Source: an uncultured Peptoniphilus sp.
GTDB lineage: Bacteria; Bacillota; Clostridia; Tissierellales; Peptoniphilaceae
DNA length: 8,545 bases
Assembly: GCA_947254665.1 (NCBI GenBank)
Contig: CAMYEJ010000055.1
Location: 1 to 8,545, forward strand
Direction of reading: 5' to 3'
Below, in pieces: positions 1 to 8,091 of the stretch. Under the pieces are notes generated by a model. It was given only the letters and a program-made list of their open reading frames with translations, was not told where the DNA came from and did no database searches. The translations under genes and the position numbers were made by a program. How positions within the stretch are numbered: the first letter of the stretch is position 1; every line of letters begins with the position of its first letter.

Positions 1-558
1 TTGCAAGATATTTTCAATCTCTTTTACAATCTTTGTATACTTTGGAATCTGTATTTTATCCAAGGCGTTGGCTCTCTTTTGGGTCTTCTTTATTTCTTGG
101 GCTAGTTTAAATACAGAGTTTTCTACTTCTGCTAGTTCATAGATCAAGTACTTCACTACGTGGAGGTCGATACTTGCTTCGTCGAAGGCGGATGTGGTCC
201 TATGGAAAGAATATTCTGCTCGTCTTTCCTTCTCTTCGTACTTCACCTTTGGAAGTTCTACTCCCATGACGGATCTGAATTTTACTTCGTAGTCGTCTTC
301 TATTGGCACTGCTTTCGATACTTCAAAGATTGATTCTGTTCCCATAGTGATGGTGGCATCTTCTAGTGCTCTATATGTCTTGGCGAATTCCACTACGATT
401 TTATTTTGTATTTCCGCCGCCTTTTTGTTTAGGTCCATCATTTCTTTTATGAGGACGGTCCTCTTTTTATCCAGTAGGTCGTAGCCTTTTTTCGCAAATT
501 CCAAGGACGCTTTTGTCTGTAAAAGATTTGCTTTTGTAGGTATTACTTTGGTTGCCAT
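1..558 (-). CDS. ntpD: V-type ATPase subunit D (central shaft), 3' end outside window
   Basis: The gene starts at the ATG at 558 and stays open for 186 codons to the window edge. Family members are about 200-215 residues long, so some 20-30 C-terminal residues are missing here. Subunit D is the long antiparallel coiled coil that turns inside the A3B3 head, the counterpart of gamma in F-type enzymes. The N-terminus VIPTKANLLQTKASLEFAKK (5-24) matches the family P-T-K/R-x-x-L-x-x-x-K pattern. The middle has SVMGVELPKV (96-105), equal to the conserved M-G-V-x-x-P. The second helix holds KRANALDKIQIPK (161-173), matching the family R-R-V-N-A-L-E-x-x-x-I-P motif. The ribosome binding site is AAGGTAGGA, close before the ATG. 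It is the last ATPase gene visible; the terminator, if any, lies outside the window. Confidence 0.96.
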   Translation of the reverse strand, partial: MATKVIPTKANLLQTKASLEFAKKGYDLLDKKRTVLIKEMMDLNKKAAEIQNKIVVEFAKTYRALEDATITMGTESIFEVSKAVPIEDDYEVKFRSVMGVELPKVKYEEKERRAEYSFHRTTSAFDEASIDLHVVKYLIYELAEVENSVFKLAQEIKKTQKRANALDKIQIPKYTKIVKEIENILQ

Positions 559-574
559 TTTATCCTACCTTCTA

Positions 575-2014
575 CTATTTATTGTCTTTACTTTCTGTCT
601 CTAATTCTTCGTGAGTTTCTTTATTATCTTCTACTTTTCTATTTAAATATTTCTTCTTTAGTTCTGGGTCTATTCTGTCTAGGCTTTCTTCTGGCAATAT
701 CTTTAAAAGTTCCCATCCTAAATCCAATGTTTCTTCTATATTTCTATTTTCATCGAATCTTTGGCATAGGAATTTCTTTTCGAATTCGTCTCCAAAATCT
801 AGAATCTTCTTATCTGAATCAGATAGGTCTTCTCTACCTATTATTTGTGATAGGGCTCTTACTTCTTGCACTTTTGAGTAAGATGCGAAGAGTTGTGAGG
901 ATAGGTCTGCATGGTCTTCTCTAGTGTAGCCTTCTCCTATGCCATCCTTCATAAGTCTTGATAGTGATGGCAAGACATTAATAGGTGGATAGATTCCTGA
1001 CCCGTGAAGATCTCTTGAAAGTACGATTTGTCCTTCTGTTATATATCCAGTAAGGTCCGGGATTGGGTGTGTAATGTCATCGTTTGGCATTGTTAGTATC
1101 GGTATAAGTGTTACTGATCCATCTATTTCCTTTATCATTCCTGCTCTTTCATATAACATTGCAAGGTCTGAATAGAGATGTCCTGGGTAGCCTTTTCTAG
1201 ATGGAACTTCTTCCCTTGATGATGATACTTCTCTTAGGGCTTCTCCATAGGATGTTATGTCTGTCATGATTACTAGCACGTGCTTATGACATTCGTATGC
1301 CAAGTATTCTGCACAGGTTAGTGCGCATTTTGGTACGATGAGTCTTTCCATGATTGGATCGTCTGCGTAGTTTACATACATGACTACATTTTCTGATACT
1401 CCTGCGTTGTTGAATTCTTCGCGGAAGTAATCTGCTTCGTCGTGTTTAACTCCTATTGCCGCAAATACTATGGCGAAGTTGTCTTCTCCCTTGGCATTTG
1501 ATATTTTTGCCTGTCTTACGATTTGTGCTGCAAGTTCGTTATGTGGTAGTCCTGAGCCAGAAAATATCGGTAACTTTTGTCCACGAATAAGTGTCATTAG
1601 TGCATCTATGGCTGAGATTCCCGTTTGGATAAAGTTTCTTGGATAAAGTCTTGCAACTGGGTTTATCGGTCTTCCATTTACGTTGTAGAACTTATCTGCG
1701 TAGATTTCCCCACCTTTGTCAATAGGTCTTCCAAGTCCGTCGAAGACTCTTCCTAAAACTTCATCTGTTAGTGGTATTTCAAATGGTCTTGCTTCAAAGG
1801 TTACTTCCATGTTCTTAGTAGAACTTCCTAGTAGGTCTCCAAAGACTTGGATGGTTGCCTTGTCTTCATCTACCTTTACTACAGTTCCTACCATGGATTT
1901 CTTGCCGTCCCTAGTTTTTATTTCCACTACTTCATCGTAGGAGACATGATGAAGGTTCGAAAGTTCAATTAGTGAGCCTTCTATTTTATCTAGTAATAAA
2001 TAATTCTTTTTCAT
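575..2014 (-). CDS. ntpB: V-type ATPase non-catalytic subunit B
   Basis: The 479-residue product alternates with A in the head. It lacks a P-loop; in its place is the V-type B hallmark [17 protein letters not shown] (149-165). Other family signatures are the [12 protein letters not shown] segment (186-197), [20 protein letters not shown] (264-283) and the [13 protein letters not shown] stretch (343-355). Arg353 there is the probable arginine finger that reaches into the A catalytic site (equivalent to Arg350 of Enterococcus NtpB). The C-terminus carries a charged tail (about 460-479, rich in Glu, Asp and Lys) beyond the usual end. The ATG at 2014 follows the TAG of subunit A with no gap. Its ribosome binding site AGGTGA lies inside the last codons of A, which indicates translational coupling and suits the 1:1 ratio of A to B. 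The stop is TAG, 16 nt before subunit D. Confidence 0.98.
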   Translation of the reverse strand: MKKNYLLLDKIEGSLIELSNLHHVSYDEVVEIKTRDGKKSMVGTVVKVDEDKATIQVFGDLLGSSTKNMEVTFEARPFEIPLTDEVLGRVFDGLGRPIDKGGEIYADKFYNVNGRPINPVARLYPRNFIQTGISAIDALMTLIRGQKLPIFSGSGLPHNELAAQIVRQAKISNAKGEDNFAIVFAAIGVKHDEADYFREEFNNAGVSENVVMYVNYADDPIMERLIVPKCALTCAEYLAYECHKHVLVIMTDITSYGEALREVSSSREEVPSRKGYPGHLYSDLAMLYERAGMIKEIDGSVTLIPILTMPNDDITHPIPDLTGYITEGQIVLSRDLHGSGIYPPINVLPSLSRLMKDGIGEGYTREDHADLSSQLFASYSKVQEVRALSQIIGREDLSDSDKKILDFGDEFEKKFLCQRFDENRNIEETLDLGWELLKILPEESLDRIDPELKKKYLNRKVEDNKETHEELETESKDNK

Positions 2015-3784
2015 CTATTCACCTACATTTTCATCTATTAATTTTCTATAAAATTCTTTGATTTCGTTATTTATTTCTACGATTTTGGATAGGTCGTCAT
2101 TTGGTACGTCATACTTCATGTTGATAACCTTGCCGTAGAGGACGTCGTTTTTAATTTGTGAAATTGGAATTTGTTTTTCTACTGCTTCATTTCCAAGTTC
2201 AAAAAGTAGATCTATGGTCTTTAGCATTTCAAACTGTTTTTCAAGTGGCACATAGGTGTCCGTTGGGTTGAATGCGTTTTGTTGCAAGAATCCAACCTTG
2301 ATTACTCTACAGATTTCTAGCACTAGCCTTTGGTCATCTGGAAGCACGTCTTCCCCAACTAGCATTACAATTTCATTTAGCTTCGCTTCTTTGTGAAGTA
2401 AGTCTAAGAATTTTGCTCTTAGAGCTGGTAGGTCTCCGTCCAAGTTCATGTCGTAGTAGTTCTTTAACATCTTTACATAGCCTGAGTAAGAATTCATCCA
2501 GTTAATGGCTGGGTAATGTCTTGAGTATGCAAGTTCTTTGTCCAGTGCCAAGAATACATTTACGAATCTCTTGGTATTTTCTGTTACTGGTTCGGAGAAA
2601 TCTCCTCCTGCAGGGCTTACTGCTCCTATTAGTGTAACTGATCCTTCATTATTAGAAAGAGTTTCTGCGTAGCCTGCCCTTTCATAGAATTCTGCAATTC
2701 TTGATGGTAGGTATGCTGGATATCCTTCTTCTGCTGGCATTTCTTCAAGTCTTCCTGAGATTTCACGAAGTGCTTCTGCCCATCTTGATGTGGAATCTCC
2801 CATTAGTGCAACGTGGTAGCCTTGGTCTCTGAAGTATTCTGCAATGGTTACCCCTGTGTAGATGGATGCTTCTCTCGCTGCTACCGGCATGTTGGATGTG
2901 TTGGCAATAAGGATTGTCCTATCCATTAGTGGTTTATTGGTGTGTGGGTCGATTAGTTTTGGGAAGTCTTCTAGTACTTCTGTCATTTCGTTTCCACGTT
3001 CGCCGCAGCCGATGTAGACGATGATGTCCGCGTCGCAATACTTAGCGATTTGGTGTTGGGTCATGGTCTTGCCTGTACCAAATCCGCCTGGTACCGCTGT
3101 GGTTCCACCCTTTGCGATTGGGAAGAATACATCGAATACCCTTTGACCAGTTACAAGTAGTCTATCGATTGGTAGTCTATTTTTAACAGGTCTTGGAATT
3201 CTAACCGGCCATTCTTGGTACATCTTAACTTTGTGTACCACGCCGTCTTCGTCTTCTACTTCCAAAAGTTCTGTTTCTATATTGTATTTGCCTTCTGGAA
3301 CTATTGAGGTAATCTTACCTTTTACATCTATTGGTATTAGTAGTCTGTGGGTGATGATTTCAGTTTCTTTTACAGTTCCGAAAATCATTCCACCTTCTAC
3401 CATATCTCCTACCTTAACTTCAAATTTTACATCCCAAAGTTTTTCTTCGTCTAGGGATATAAGTCCGATTCCTTCTGGCATGAAATTGCCGTGTTCATCT
3501 TTTATCTTTTGTAGCGGTCTTTCAATCCCGTCAAACATATTTGAGATAAGTCCCGGACCTAGCTTAACTGAAAGTGGTGCTCCAGTAGGTATTATCTTTT
3601 CATCTCTTTTAAGTCCGGAGGTTTCTTCGTAGACTTGCACGGTGCCCAAATCTTTTTCGATGGTTATTACTTCGCCGATAAGTTTCTTTTCACCGACTAC
3701 AACCATTTCTCTCATTTTGAAATCCGCCATATCTTTACCAACTACTACCGGACCATTTATTGATTTAATTAATCCTTCTTTCAA
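2015..3784 (-). CDS. ntpA: V-type ATPase catalytic subunit A
   Basis: The 589-residue product is the ATP-hydrolysing (or ATP-making) subunit of the A3B3 head and has the normal family length. An N-terminal beta-barrel (about 1-70) is followed by the V-type insertion or bulge (about 110-190) that separates A subunits from F-type beta subunits. The nucleotide site shows the P-loop GGFGTGKT (233-240, with Lys239 and Thr240), the GERGNE segment (261-266) with the likely catalytic Glu262, and the Walker B stretch [15 protein letters not shown] (324-338) with Asp330. [20 protein letters not shown] (343-362) and the [19 protein letters not shown] segment (about 382-400) are also typical. The C-terminal helical domain runs from about 440. 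The P-loop has Gly234 where Enterococcus and Thermus have Pro. The start is TTG. The TAG stop directly abuts the ATG of subunit B. Confidence 0.98.
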   Translation of the reverse strand: MKEGLIKSINGPVVVGKDMADFKMREMVVVGEKKLIGEVITIEKDLGTVQVYEETSGLKRDEKIIPTGAPLSVKLGPGLISNMFDGIERPLQKIKDEHGNFMPEGIGLISLDEEKLWDVKFEVKVGDMVEGGMIFGTVKETEIITHRLLIPIDVKGKITSIVPEGKYNIETELLEVEDEDGVVHKVKMYQEWPVRIPRPVKNRLPIDRLLVTGQRVFDVFFPIAKGGTTAVPGGFGTGKTMTQHQIAKYCDADIIVYIGCGERGNEMTEVLEDFPKLIDPHTNKPLMDRTILIANTSNMPVAAREASIYTGVTIAEYFRDQGYHVALMGDSTSRWAEALREISGRLEEMPAEEGYPAYLPSRIAEFYERAGYAETLSNNEGSVTLIGAVSPAGGDFSEPVTENTKRFVNVFLALDKELAYSRHYPAINWMNSYSGYVKMLKNYYDMNLDGDLPALRAKFLDLLHKEAKLNEIVMLVGEDVLPDDQRLVLEICRVIKVGFLQQNAFNPTDTYVPLEKQFEMLKTIDLLFELGNEAVEKQIPISQIKNDVLYGKVINMKYDVPNDDLSKIVEINNEIKEFYRKLIDENVGE

Positions 3785-3788
3785 AATA

Positions 3789-3794
3789 TCACCT
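3789..3794 (-). promoter_or_regulatory. Ribosome binding site deciding the TTG start of subunit A
   Basis: AGGTGA on the minus strand overlaps the stop codon of subunit E and lies 4 bases before a TTG at 3784. No in-frame ATG or GTG occurs nearby upstream. Starting at this TTG gives an N-terminus [16 protein letters not shown], which aligns with the usual start of subunit A, where a short strand leads into the G-P-V/L-V motif. The TTG is therefore the likely real start. Confidence 0.75.
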
Positions 3795-4401
3795 AACCTT
3801 TGAGTGCAAAGTGAAGCATCTTGCCTATTTCGTATCTATTGTCGTCAAGAATTTTGGAAAGGGACTTGTCGATGCTATAAGTCATTTCTTTGTCTAAGAT
3901 TATAAATCCACCGAGTTTCTTCGGATCTAATGTTACAAATTCTAGACTTATTCCCTTGTCCTTTGCCAAAGCTTCCATAGATTTTCTAAGCTCTACATCC
4001 ACATCTAGAACGTGAACGATGTAGCTTCCTTCTTGTAGATTATCTAAAAGTTTTTTAAATCTATTTATCTGTTCATCGTTGTAGCAATCTTCCTTTACAT
4101 AAGATTTTATCTTTTCATAGACTCCATCGATTAAAAGACCTACGAGTTCATCAGCCTTTTCAAGCTTCTTGATTCTCTTCATTTCGTTGGCTTTGCCAAT
4201 CATCTCATACTTCTTTTCATTGGCTAGGTAGATTCTTCTATCTATGAGTTCTTTCTTCATATCTTGAAGTTCTTTTTTCTTCTTTTGTAGGGTGGATTCT
4301 ATCTCTTCTTTTGTGGCTTCGATCCTCGCTTCACAGTCTTTTTCTCTTTCCAAATATACGATTTTATTAAAGATCGCAATTTTATTTTCAAGTAAAATCA
4401 T
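3793..4401 (-). CDS. ntpE: V-type ATPase subunit E (peripheral stalk)
   Basis: The 202-residue product has the two-part form of subunit E. The N-terminal charged helix (about 10-90, rich in Lys and Glu) would form a coiled coil with the H/G subunit. The C-terminal globular part (about 95-202) would bind the top of the A3B3 head through subunit B. The segment LGGFIILDKEMTYSIDKSLSKIL (about 162-184; key residues G-G then a strand) is the equivalent of the conserved G-G-V/F-I/V turn followed by the final helix in this family. Overall the sequence is divergent, with no strict motif, so the call leans on length, architecture and position between F and A. The ATG at 4401 is preceded by the strong site GGGGGA. 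The gap to F is 10 nt and to A 8 nt, and the TAG stop lies within the ribosome binding site of A. Confidence 0.88.
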   Translation of the reverse strand: MILLENKIAIFNKIVYLEREKDCEARIEATKEEIESTLQKKKKELQDMKKELIDRRIYLANEKKYEMIGKANEMKRIKKLEKADELVGLLIDGVYEKIKSYVKEDCYNDEQINRFKKLLDNLQEGSYIVHVLDVDVELRKSMEALAKDKGISLEFVTLDPKKLGGFIILDKEMTYSIDKSLSKILDDNRYEIGKMLHFALKG

Positions 4402-4411
4402 ATTTCCCCCT

Positions 4412-4717
4412 TTAGAGCTTTATTCCTACGGATTCTTTGATATACCTTAGAATAAAGTCCTTGTCCTCGATTCCCTTAGGTCCTGGAATAGTTACTACAA
4501 GAGGAAGAGTGCCGCTTAATTTCTTTTCTATGACTTCTTCTTTAATTTCATTGAAGTCTCTCTCCGTTAGAATTATTATTCCAATGGACTGTTCATCTCT
4601 ATATTTTTTGAAATTTATGCGTAGTTCTTCTACATCTTTGCAAAATTTGCCGTCTATTCCAGACAACCTAAGTCCTGTGGTCACATCTCTATTTCTAGAA
4701 ATCACAAGAGATTTCAT
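4412..4717 (-). CDS. ntpG: V-type ATPase subunit F (rotor shaft tip)
   Basis: The 101-residue soluble product has the length and alternating strand-helix pattern of subunit F, a small Rossmann-like protein that binds subunit D at the central shaft and can modulate ATP hydrolysis. The opening KSLVISRNRDVTTGLRLSGI (2-21) matches the family pattern of a first strand followed by D-x-x-x-G-x-x-L-x-G. Further visible elements are the strand IGIIILTE (45-52), the IKEEV helix (58-62) and the strand-turn LPLVVTIPGP (71-80). The ATG shares one base with the K stop codon and has AGGTAG upstream. The symbol follows Enterococcus, where the F-type subunit is NtpG; other genomes label it atpF or ntpF. It lies before E here, rather than directly before A as in Enterococcus and Thermus. 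Confidence 0.9.
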   Translation of the reverse strand: MKSLVISRNRDVTTGLRLSGIDGKFCKDVEELRINFKKYRDEQSIGIIILTERDFNEIKEEVIEKKLSGTLPLVVTIPGPKGIEDKDFILRYIKESVGIKL

Positions 4718-5136
4718 TATAGTCTACCTAGAATCATAATTGAGATGATAAGTCCGTAGATGGCGATACCTTCTGCAAGACCTAGGAAAATCATAGTTTT
4801 ACCAAGTATTTTAGAATCTTCTGACACTGCTCCAATGGCGGATGAACCTACGTTTGCAACTGCAACTCCGGCTCCAAGGGATGCAAGACCTGTTGAAAGT
4901 CCAGCTGCTATAAATCCAAGTCCTTGTGATGATCCGCCTTCAGTTTGTGCACTTACAAATCCTGGTACAAGGGTGAATACTGTCATAAACATTAGTGGTA
5001 AGAAAAATACCATGTTGAATTTTAAAAACATACGAAGTTTCTTTTCATCTACAGAAGTTCCTTTGTACATGTAGTAAACTCCTGTTGCGATAGTTGAAAG
5101 CACGAATACAAGTGCTATGATTATTATTTTTTCCAT
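4717..5136 (-). CDS. ntpK: V-type ATPase subunit K (proteolipid ring, c-subunit)
   Basis: The 139-residue product forms the rotating membrane ring that carries the transported ion. Its C-terminal part (about 71-139) is a typical c-type hairpin. Helix one is Gly/Ala-rich (GLGFIAAGLSTG, then SLGAGVAVANVG), the loop is AVSEDSKILGK, and helix two is IFLGLAEGIAIYGLIISIM with the ion-binding carboxylate at Glu122. The first 70 residues are not a second ring hairpin, since they lack the Gly-rich pattern. They hold two hydrophobic stretches (about 3-23 and 41-63), the second ending in VSAQ, which looks like a signal-peptidase site after Ala63. The mature chain may therefore be a single hairpin of about 8 kDa, as in Thermus, where the proteolipid precursor also has a leader. 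Val93 stands where Enterococcus NtpK has the Na+-ligand Gln110. The start and stop codons each share one base with the neighbouring gene (TAATG). Confidence 0.95.
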   Translation of the reverse strand: MEKIIIIALVFVLSTIATGVYYMYKGTSVDEKKLRMFLKFNMVFFLPLMFMTVFTLVPGFVSAQTEGGSSQGLGFIAAGLSTGLASLGAGVAVANVGSSAIGAVSEDSKILGKTMIFLGLAEGIAIYGLIISIMILGRL

Positions 5137-7067
5137 TATTTATCCTCCAAACGTATTGTTGTTGGGACGAATTCATATCCGTCTCCTGTGTAATATTTAC
5201 TAAACATTTCGTAGTATTCAAGTCTTAGACTTTGAATGAATACTATAAGTCCTTCTAGACCGATTATTATTATATTCCCTACTATAAGTGAGATGACATT
5301 CGCACTTGTGGTGCCTATCATCTGTCCAATAGTTTTAAATGCTATGAATAGTCCAACGTGGTTTATGGCAAATGCCCCAACCCTTATGAATGAAATTATA
5401 TTTGAAACTACGCTTAGTATGGTTTCTAGTAGTCCAAATACAGCTCCTATATAGTATCCATCTTCTGTCTCAATCTTTTCTTTGGTTATAGCTGACATGA
5501 TTACTTTTGAAAGTATCATGGCAAGAAGTGAGATAGCGATGATGCCGATACATAGTTTAGTCGGAACGATATTTACATTTAGAACTTTTGATGCTGCTAA
5601 ATTTACAAAACTTAAGAATACGAGAAATCCTGCTAGGCCTTCCTTGCCTAAGAAGGCTTCTTCATATTCTTTATTCGTTATTTTATTTATGAATCCAAGG
5701 GCATAAGATATTATTAAAAATACGATTCCCACACCTATGGCTGCTCCAAGGGTGGTGTTTATATTTTCAAATGGTCTTATAAGAATTGGCTTTATTAAAT
5801 CTTCCATTCCGAATACGGATCCATATAGAATACCGAAGATCGCTGAGCTAAGTCCCAGGCGTTTTAAAAGTCCTCCAAAGCCTTTGTTCTTCTTAGATAA
5901 AAATATTCCCCCTAAGAAAAATACTGCCCCTTGTCCAAAATCACCAAACATCGCTCCATATAGTAGCATGTAGGTAATTGCAAATAATGGGGTCGGGTCT
6001 TTTTCCGTGTAACTTGGAACCCCATACATGTTTACTAAAAGTTCAAAGGGCTTAAAAAAATTTGAGTTTCTAAGTTTAGTCGGTGGTTTGATTCCCTGTT
6101 CAATAGGATCTTTAAAACTTATAAGTAGTCCATCGTACTTGGATAAAATCTTTTCAAGACTCTCCTTATCCCTTAGACTCACCCAACCTGATAGGTAGAA
6201 ATACTTATTTGATTTTGCCATAAATCTCTTAGCGTCTTCTATATTTTCTGAAATTAGCATGGATGTTATGGCGGTTTCTACTTTTTCTCTATTGTTACTT
6301 AAGAAACTATCCCTGTATTCTAGGATTTCTTTTTCTTCTTTTCTTAGAGCTTCCTTTTCTGATTCAAAATTTTCTAGGATTTCTTTTGCGGTTCCTTTGT
6401 ACCTTCCTAGGATTTCTACATCTTCCCAATTTAGACTCTTTAGGATTCTGTCTATTTCCTTTTCAACTTCCTTTGGAAAGATTGCAAGATATACTTCACC
6501 TTCATCTATAGTTGCTGTGTGAAATATCATTGCTAGAATATTTCCATAGTTTTTCTTTAATCTAAATCTAGCTTCCTTGTCAAGAATTCCAAACCTTACC
6601 TTAAAATATTTTAAATCTGAAAGTTTGGATAGATCTATGTTTACATTCTTAAAATAGTCGTAGTTTTCTTCTATTCCATCTATGACTTTCAAATCTTCTC
6701 TGATTTCTTTTAATCTTTTGGATTTGTACTTAATTTCATCATAGAATGCTTCGTAGTCAACTCCCATATCTATTCTGTCGTAGTCAACCTTTAGATCCTT
6801 TATTCCAAAGAACTCTTCCATATCTTTTGCCTTTTCGATGGTTATATTTAGCATTGAGTCCCTTTCAAAAGGTGCTATGTGGTTTAGTTCTATAGCTCGC
6901 TCTAGGTTATTTTCATTTTCTAGATTGAAAGTAAAGGCATTGTTGTCGATTTGATTTTGTGAGTTTATGATGCTAACTGCACCAGTCTTTAGAATATCTA
7001 CGACCACACTCTCCATTACTTCCAGTGGAGCGACCACGTTCATTATTCTCATTTTTTCTACAGCCAA
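5136..7067 (-). CDS. ntpI: V-type ATPase subunit I (membrane stator, a-subunit homologue)
   Basis: The 643-residue product has the usual two-part build. A cytosolic arm (about 1-345) has coiled-coil stretches near 105-140 and 225-262 and binds the E-H/G stalks. The C-terminal half (about 358-614) has seven or eight membrane helices that form the ion half-channels against the K ring. Visible signatures are PTPLFAITYMLLYGAMFGDFGQG (here given as PTPLFAITYML, then GAMFGDFGQG, 358-380), SFIRVGAFAINHVGL (559-573) and IQSLRLEYYEMFSKYYTGDG (611-630). Arg562, Gln612 and Arg615 are the likely equivalents of the stator Arg and Gln residues that face the ring carboxylate; the Q-x-x-R spacing matches the Thermus subunit. 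The start is TTG, supported by a good ribosome binding site and the family-like N-terminus. The gene overlaps C by 10 nt, and its TAA stop shares one base with the ATG of K (TAATG). Confidence 0.95.
   Translation of the reverse strand: MAVEKMRIMNVVAPLEVMESVVVDILKTGAVSIINSQNQIDNNAFTFNLENENNLERAIELNHIAPFERDSMLNITIEKAKDMEEFFGIKDLKVDYDRIDMGVDYEAFYDEIKYKSKRLKEIREDLKVIDGIEENYDYFKNVNIDLSKLSDLKYFKVRFGILDKEARFRLKKNYGNILAMIFHTATIDEGEVYLAIFPKEVEKEIDRILKSLNWEDVEILGRYKGTAKEILENFESEKEALRKEEKEILEYRDSFLSNNREKVETAITSMLISENIEDAKRFMAKSNKYFYLSGWVSLRDKESLEKILSKYDGLLISFKDPIEQGIKPPTKLRNSNFFKPFELLVNMYGVPSYTEKDPTPLFAITYMLLYGAMFGDFGQGAVFFLGGIFLSKKNKGFGGLLKRLGLSSAIFGILYGSVFGMEDLIKPILIRPFENINTTLGAAIGVGIVFLIISYALGFINKITNKEYEEAFLGKEGLAGFLVFLSFVNLAASKVLNVNIVPTKLCIGIIAISLLAMILSKVIMSAITKEKIETEDGYYIGAVFGLLETILSVVSNIISFIRVGAFAINHVGLFIAFKTIGQMIGTTSANVISLIVGNIIIIGLEGLIVFIQSLRLEYYEMFSKYYTGDGYEFVPTTIRLEDK
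5144..5148 (-). promoter_or_regulatory. Strong ribosome binding site of subunit K
   Basis: GGAGG lies 7 bases before the ATG at 5136. It is one of the closest matches to the Shine-Dalgarno consensus in the operon and lies inside the last codons of subunit I. A strong site here suits the need for about ten K copies per enzyme, against one copy of I. Confidence 0.7.
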
Positions 7068-8089
7068 GTCAATTCACTTCCTTTATAGCTTCTTACCAAG
7101 TAGTTTAGAGTTTCTCCTGGAGATAGGTTAAATCTTGTTGCCTCCATAATTCCTCTTACATCTTTTACTTCAAAGTCCAGGATGTACATAAATGCTGCGA
7201 GCTTTGAAAAATCAAAGAAATCTCTTTTAAATACCTCTCTACATGTGTAGTAGAGGAATCTTGAACTTCTTCTGTCCAGGTAGATATCCTGAGATTCACC
7301 CTGGAACAGAAATTCGTAATGGGAATTTAAAATATATGGAACAAACTCTTTTTCTATGTCCATGTATACCATTTCTCTAAGTCTATCGAAGTTAAAAACT
7401 TTTCCTCCGATTACCGCAAAATTTAATAGCTCTTCAGGCATAAGCCCGTAGTACTTAATTCCACGATATATCCAGGTTATATTTAAGAGATCTATCTTTA
7501 CTCCTAGGACTTCATCCACCTTTTGCTTCTCAGATTTTGAAAATGTATTTGAAATTTCAACTAGCTGTTGATAGTAGAGTTTGTCCAGGTTCATCTCCAT
7601 ATAAAAAAGCACTACATCCTCCGCATCGTCTACGTATTGGCGCAGAACTTTGTAGTACTTGGTGCCTTTTAACTTTTCAACAAAAGTCTTTATCGTGTCA
7701 TTTTCTTCTATTAAGTTATCGGAATTTAGAACTATCAGCCTATCTTTTAAGCTTCTTCTACCATCCTTTGTCTTTAAATATCTAAGGACTCTTTTAATAT
7801 CGTCTATTTCAAATTCGGAAATAGCTGCATTTACAAAGTTTAAGTAATTTCCTTTGTAGTAGTGCCTTAGCTTCGTCAAAAGGTTTAGTTTGTACAGATC
7901 TAGCTTTCTTTCTGCTTCATAGGAATCTTCATATCCGTCGAAGTAGGAAGATAACTTCGTGTTTTCTTTTAGATAGGTGATTATTTCAGAAACAGTTTGA
8001 AATCTAGACATGTTTATATAGTCTTCATCAGTTAAAAATTCAGAAGTCATCTTGCTCATTTTAGCTGATACTGCATTGAAATCTCCCAT
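7058..8089 (-). CDS. ntpC: V-type ATPase subunit C (central-stalk base, d/AC39 family)
   Basis: The 343-residue product is soluble, as expected for the funnel-shaped C (eukaryotic d) subunit, which caps the K ring and seats the D-F shaft. The N-terminus (about residues 1-45: NAVSAKMSKM, then TDEDYINM and a YLKENT segment) resembles the family start, where many members open with short helices carrying a Ser/Lys pattern. The C-terminus has the recognisable EVKDVRGIMEATRFNLSP segment (about 307-324), equivalent to the conserved E-x-x-N/D-x-R-x-I-x-x-x-x-R-x-x-L-x-P pattern of the family. The ATG at 8089 has AAGGGATAG just upstream, overlapping the end of the H/G gene. The 3' end overlaps the start of subunit I by 10 nt. 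In Enterococcus and Thermus this gene lies after E, not before I, so its position here is unusual. Confidence 0.88.
   Translation of the reverse strand: MGDFNAVSAKMSKMTSEFLTDEDYINMSRFQTVSEIITYLKENTKLSSYFDGYEDSYEAERKLDLYKLNLLTKLRHYYKGNYLNFVNAAISEFEIDDIKRVLRYLKTKDGRRSLKDRLIVLNSDNLIEENDTIKTFVEKLKGTKYYKVLRQYVDDAEDVVLFYMEMNLDKLYYQQLVEISNTFSKSEKQKVDEVLGVKIDLLNITWIYRGIKYYGLMPEELLNFAVIGGKVFNFDRLREMVYMDIEKEFVPYILNSHYEFLFQGESQDIYLDRRSSRFLYYTCREVFKRDFFDFSKLAAFMYILDFEVKDVRGIMEATRFNLSPGETLNYLVRSYKGSELTWL
7077..7083 (-). promoter_or_regulatory. Ribosome binding site deciding the TTG start of subunit I
   Basis: The minus-strand sequence AAGGAAG lies 9 bases before a TTG at 7067. The first in-frame ATG (7052, residue 6) has only a weak A-rich stretch before it. 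The TTG start also gives the N-terminus MAVEKMRIMN, which fits the M-A-I-x-K-M-K/R start common in this family. The site is inside the coding region of subunit C, so translation of the two genes is probably coupled. Confidence 0.65.
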
Positions 8090-8091
8090 TT

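Noticed and set aside
3231..3632. 133-codon open frame on the plus strand opposite subunit A
   Set aside because: It lies wholly inside a strongly supported gene on the other strand. The product is low-complexity and Ser/Pro/Ile-rich, as expected from the reverse of Glu/Lys-rich coding, and no ribosome binding site or family motif is seen. The other plus-strand open frames in the window are rejected for the same reason.
575..3784. F-type ATP synthase beta and alpha subunits
   Set aside because: A has the V-type insertion at about 110-190 and B has SGSGLPHNE in place of a P-loop. The presence of I, C, D, E and K neighbours also marks this as the V/A-type enzyme.
7058..7067. Possible frameshift at the overlap of subunits C and I
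   Set aside because: Both proteins have complete, family-like ends, and the I start has its own ribosome binding site. A normal 10-nt overlap explains the sequence.
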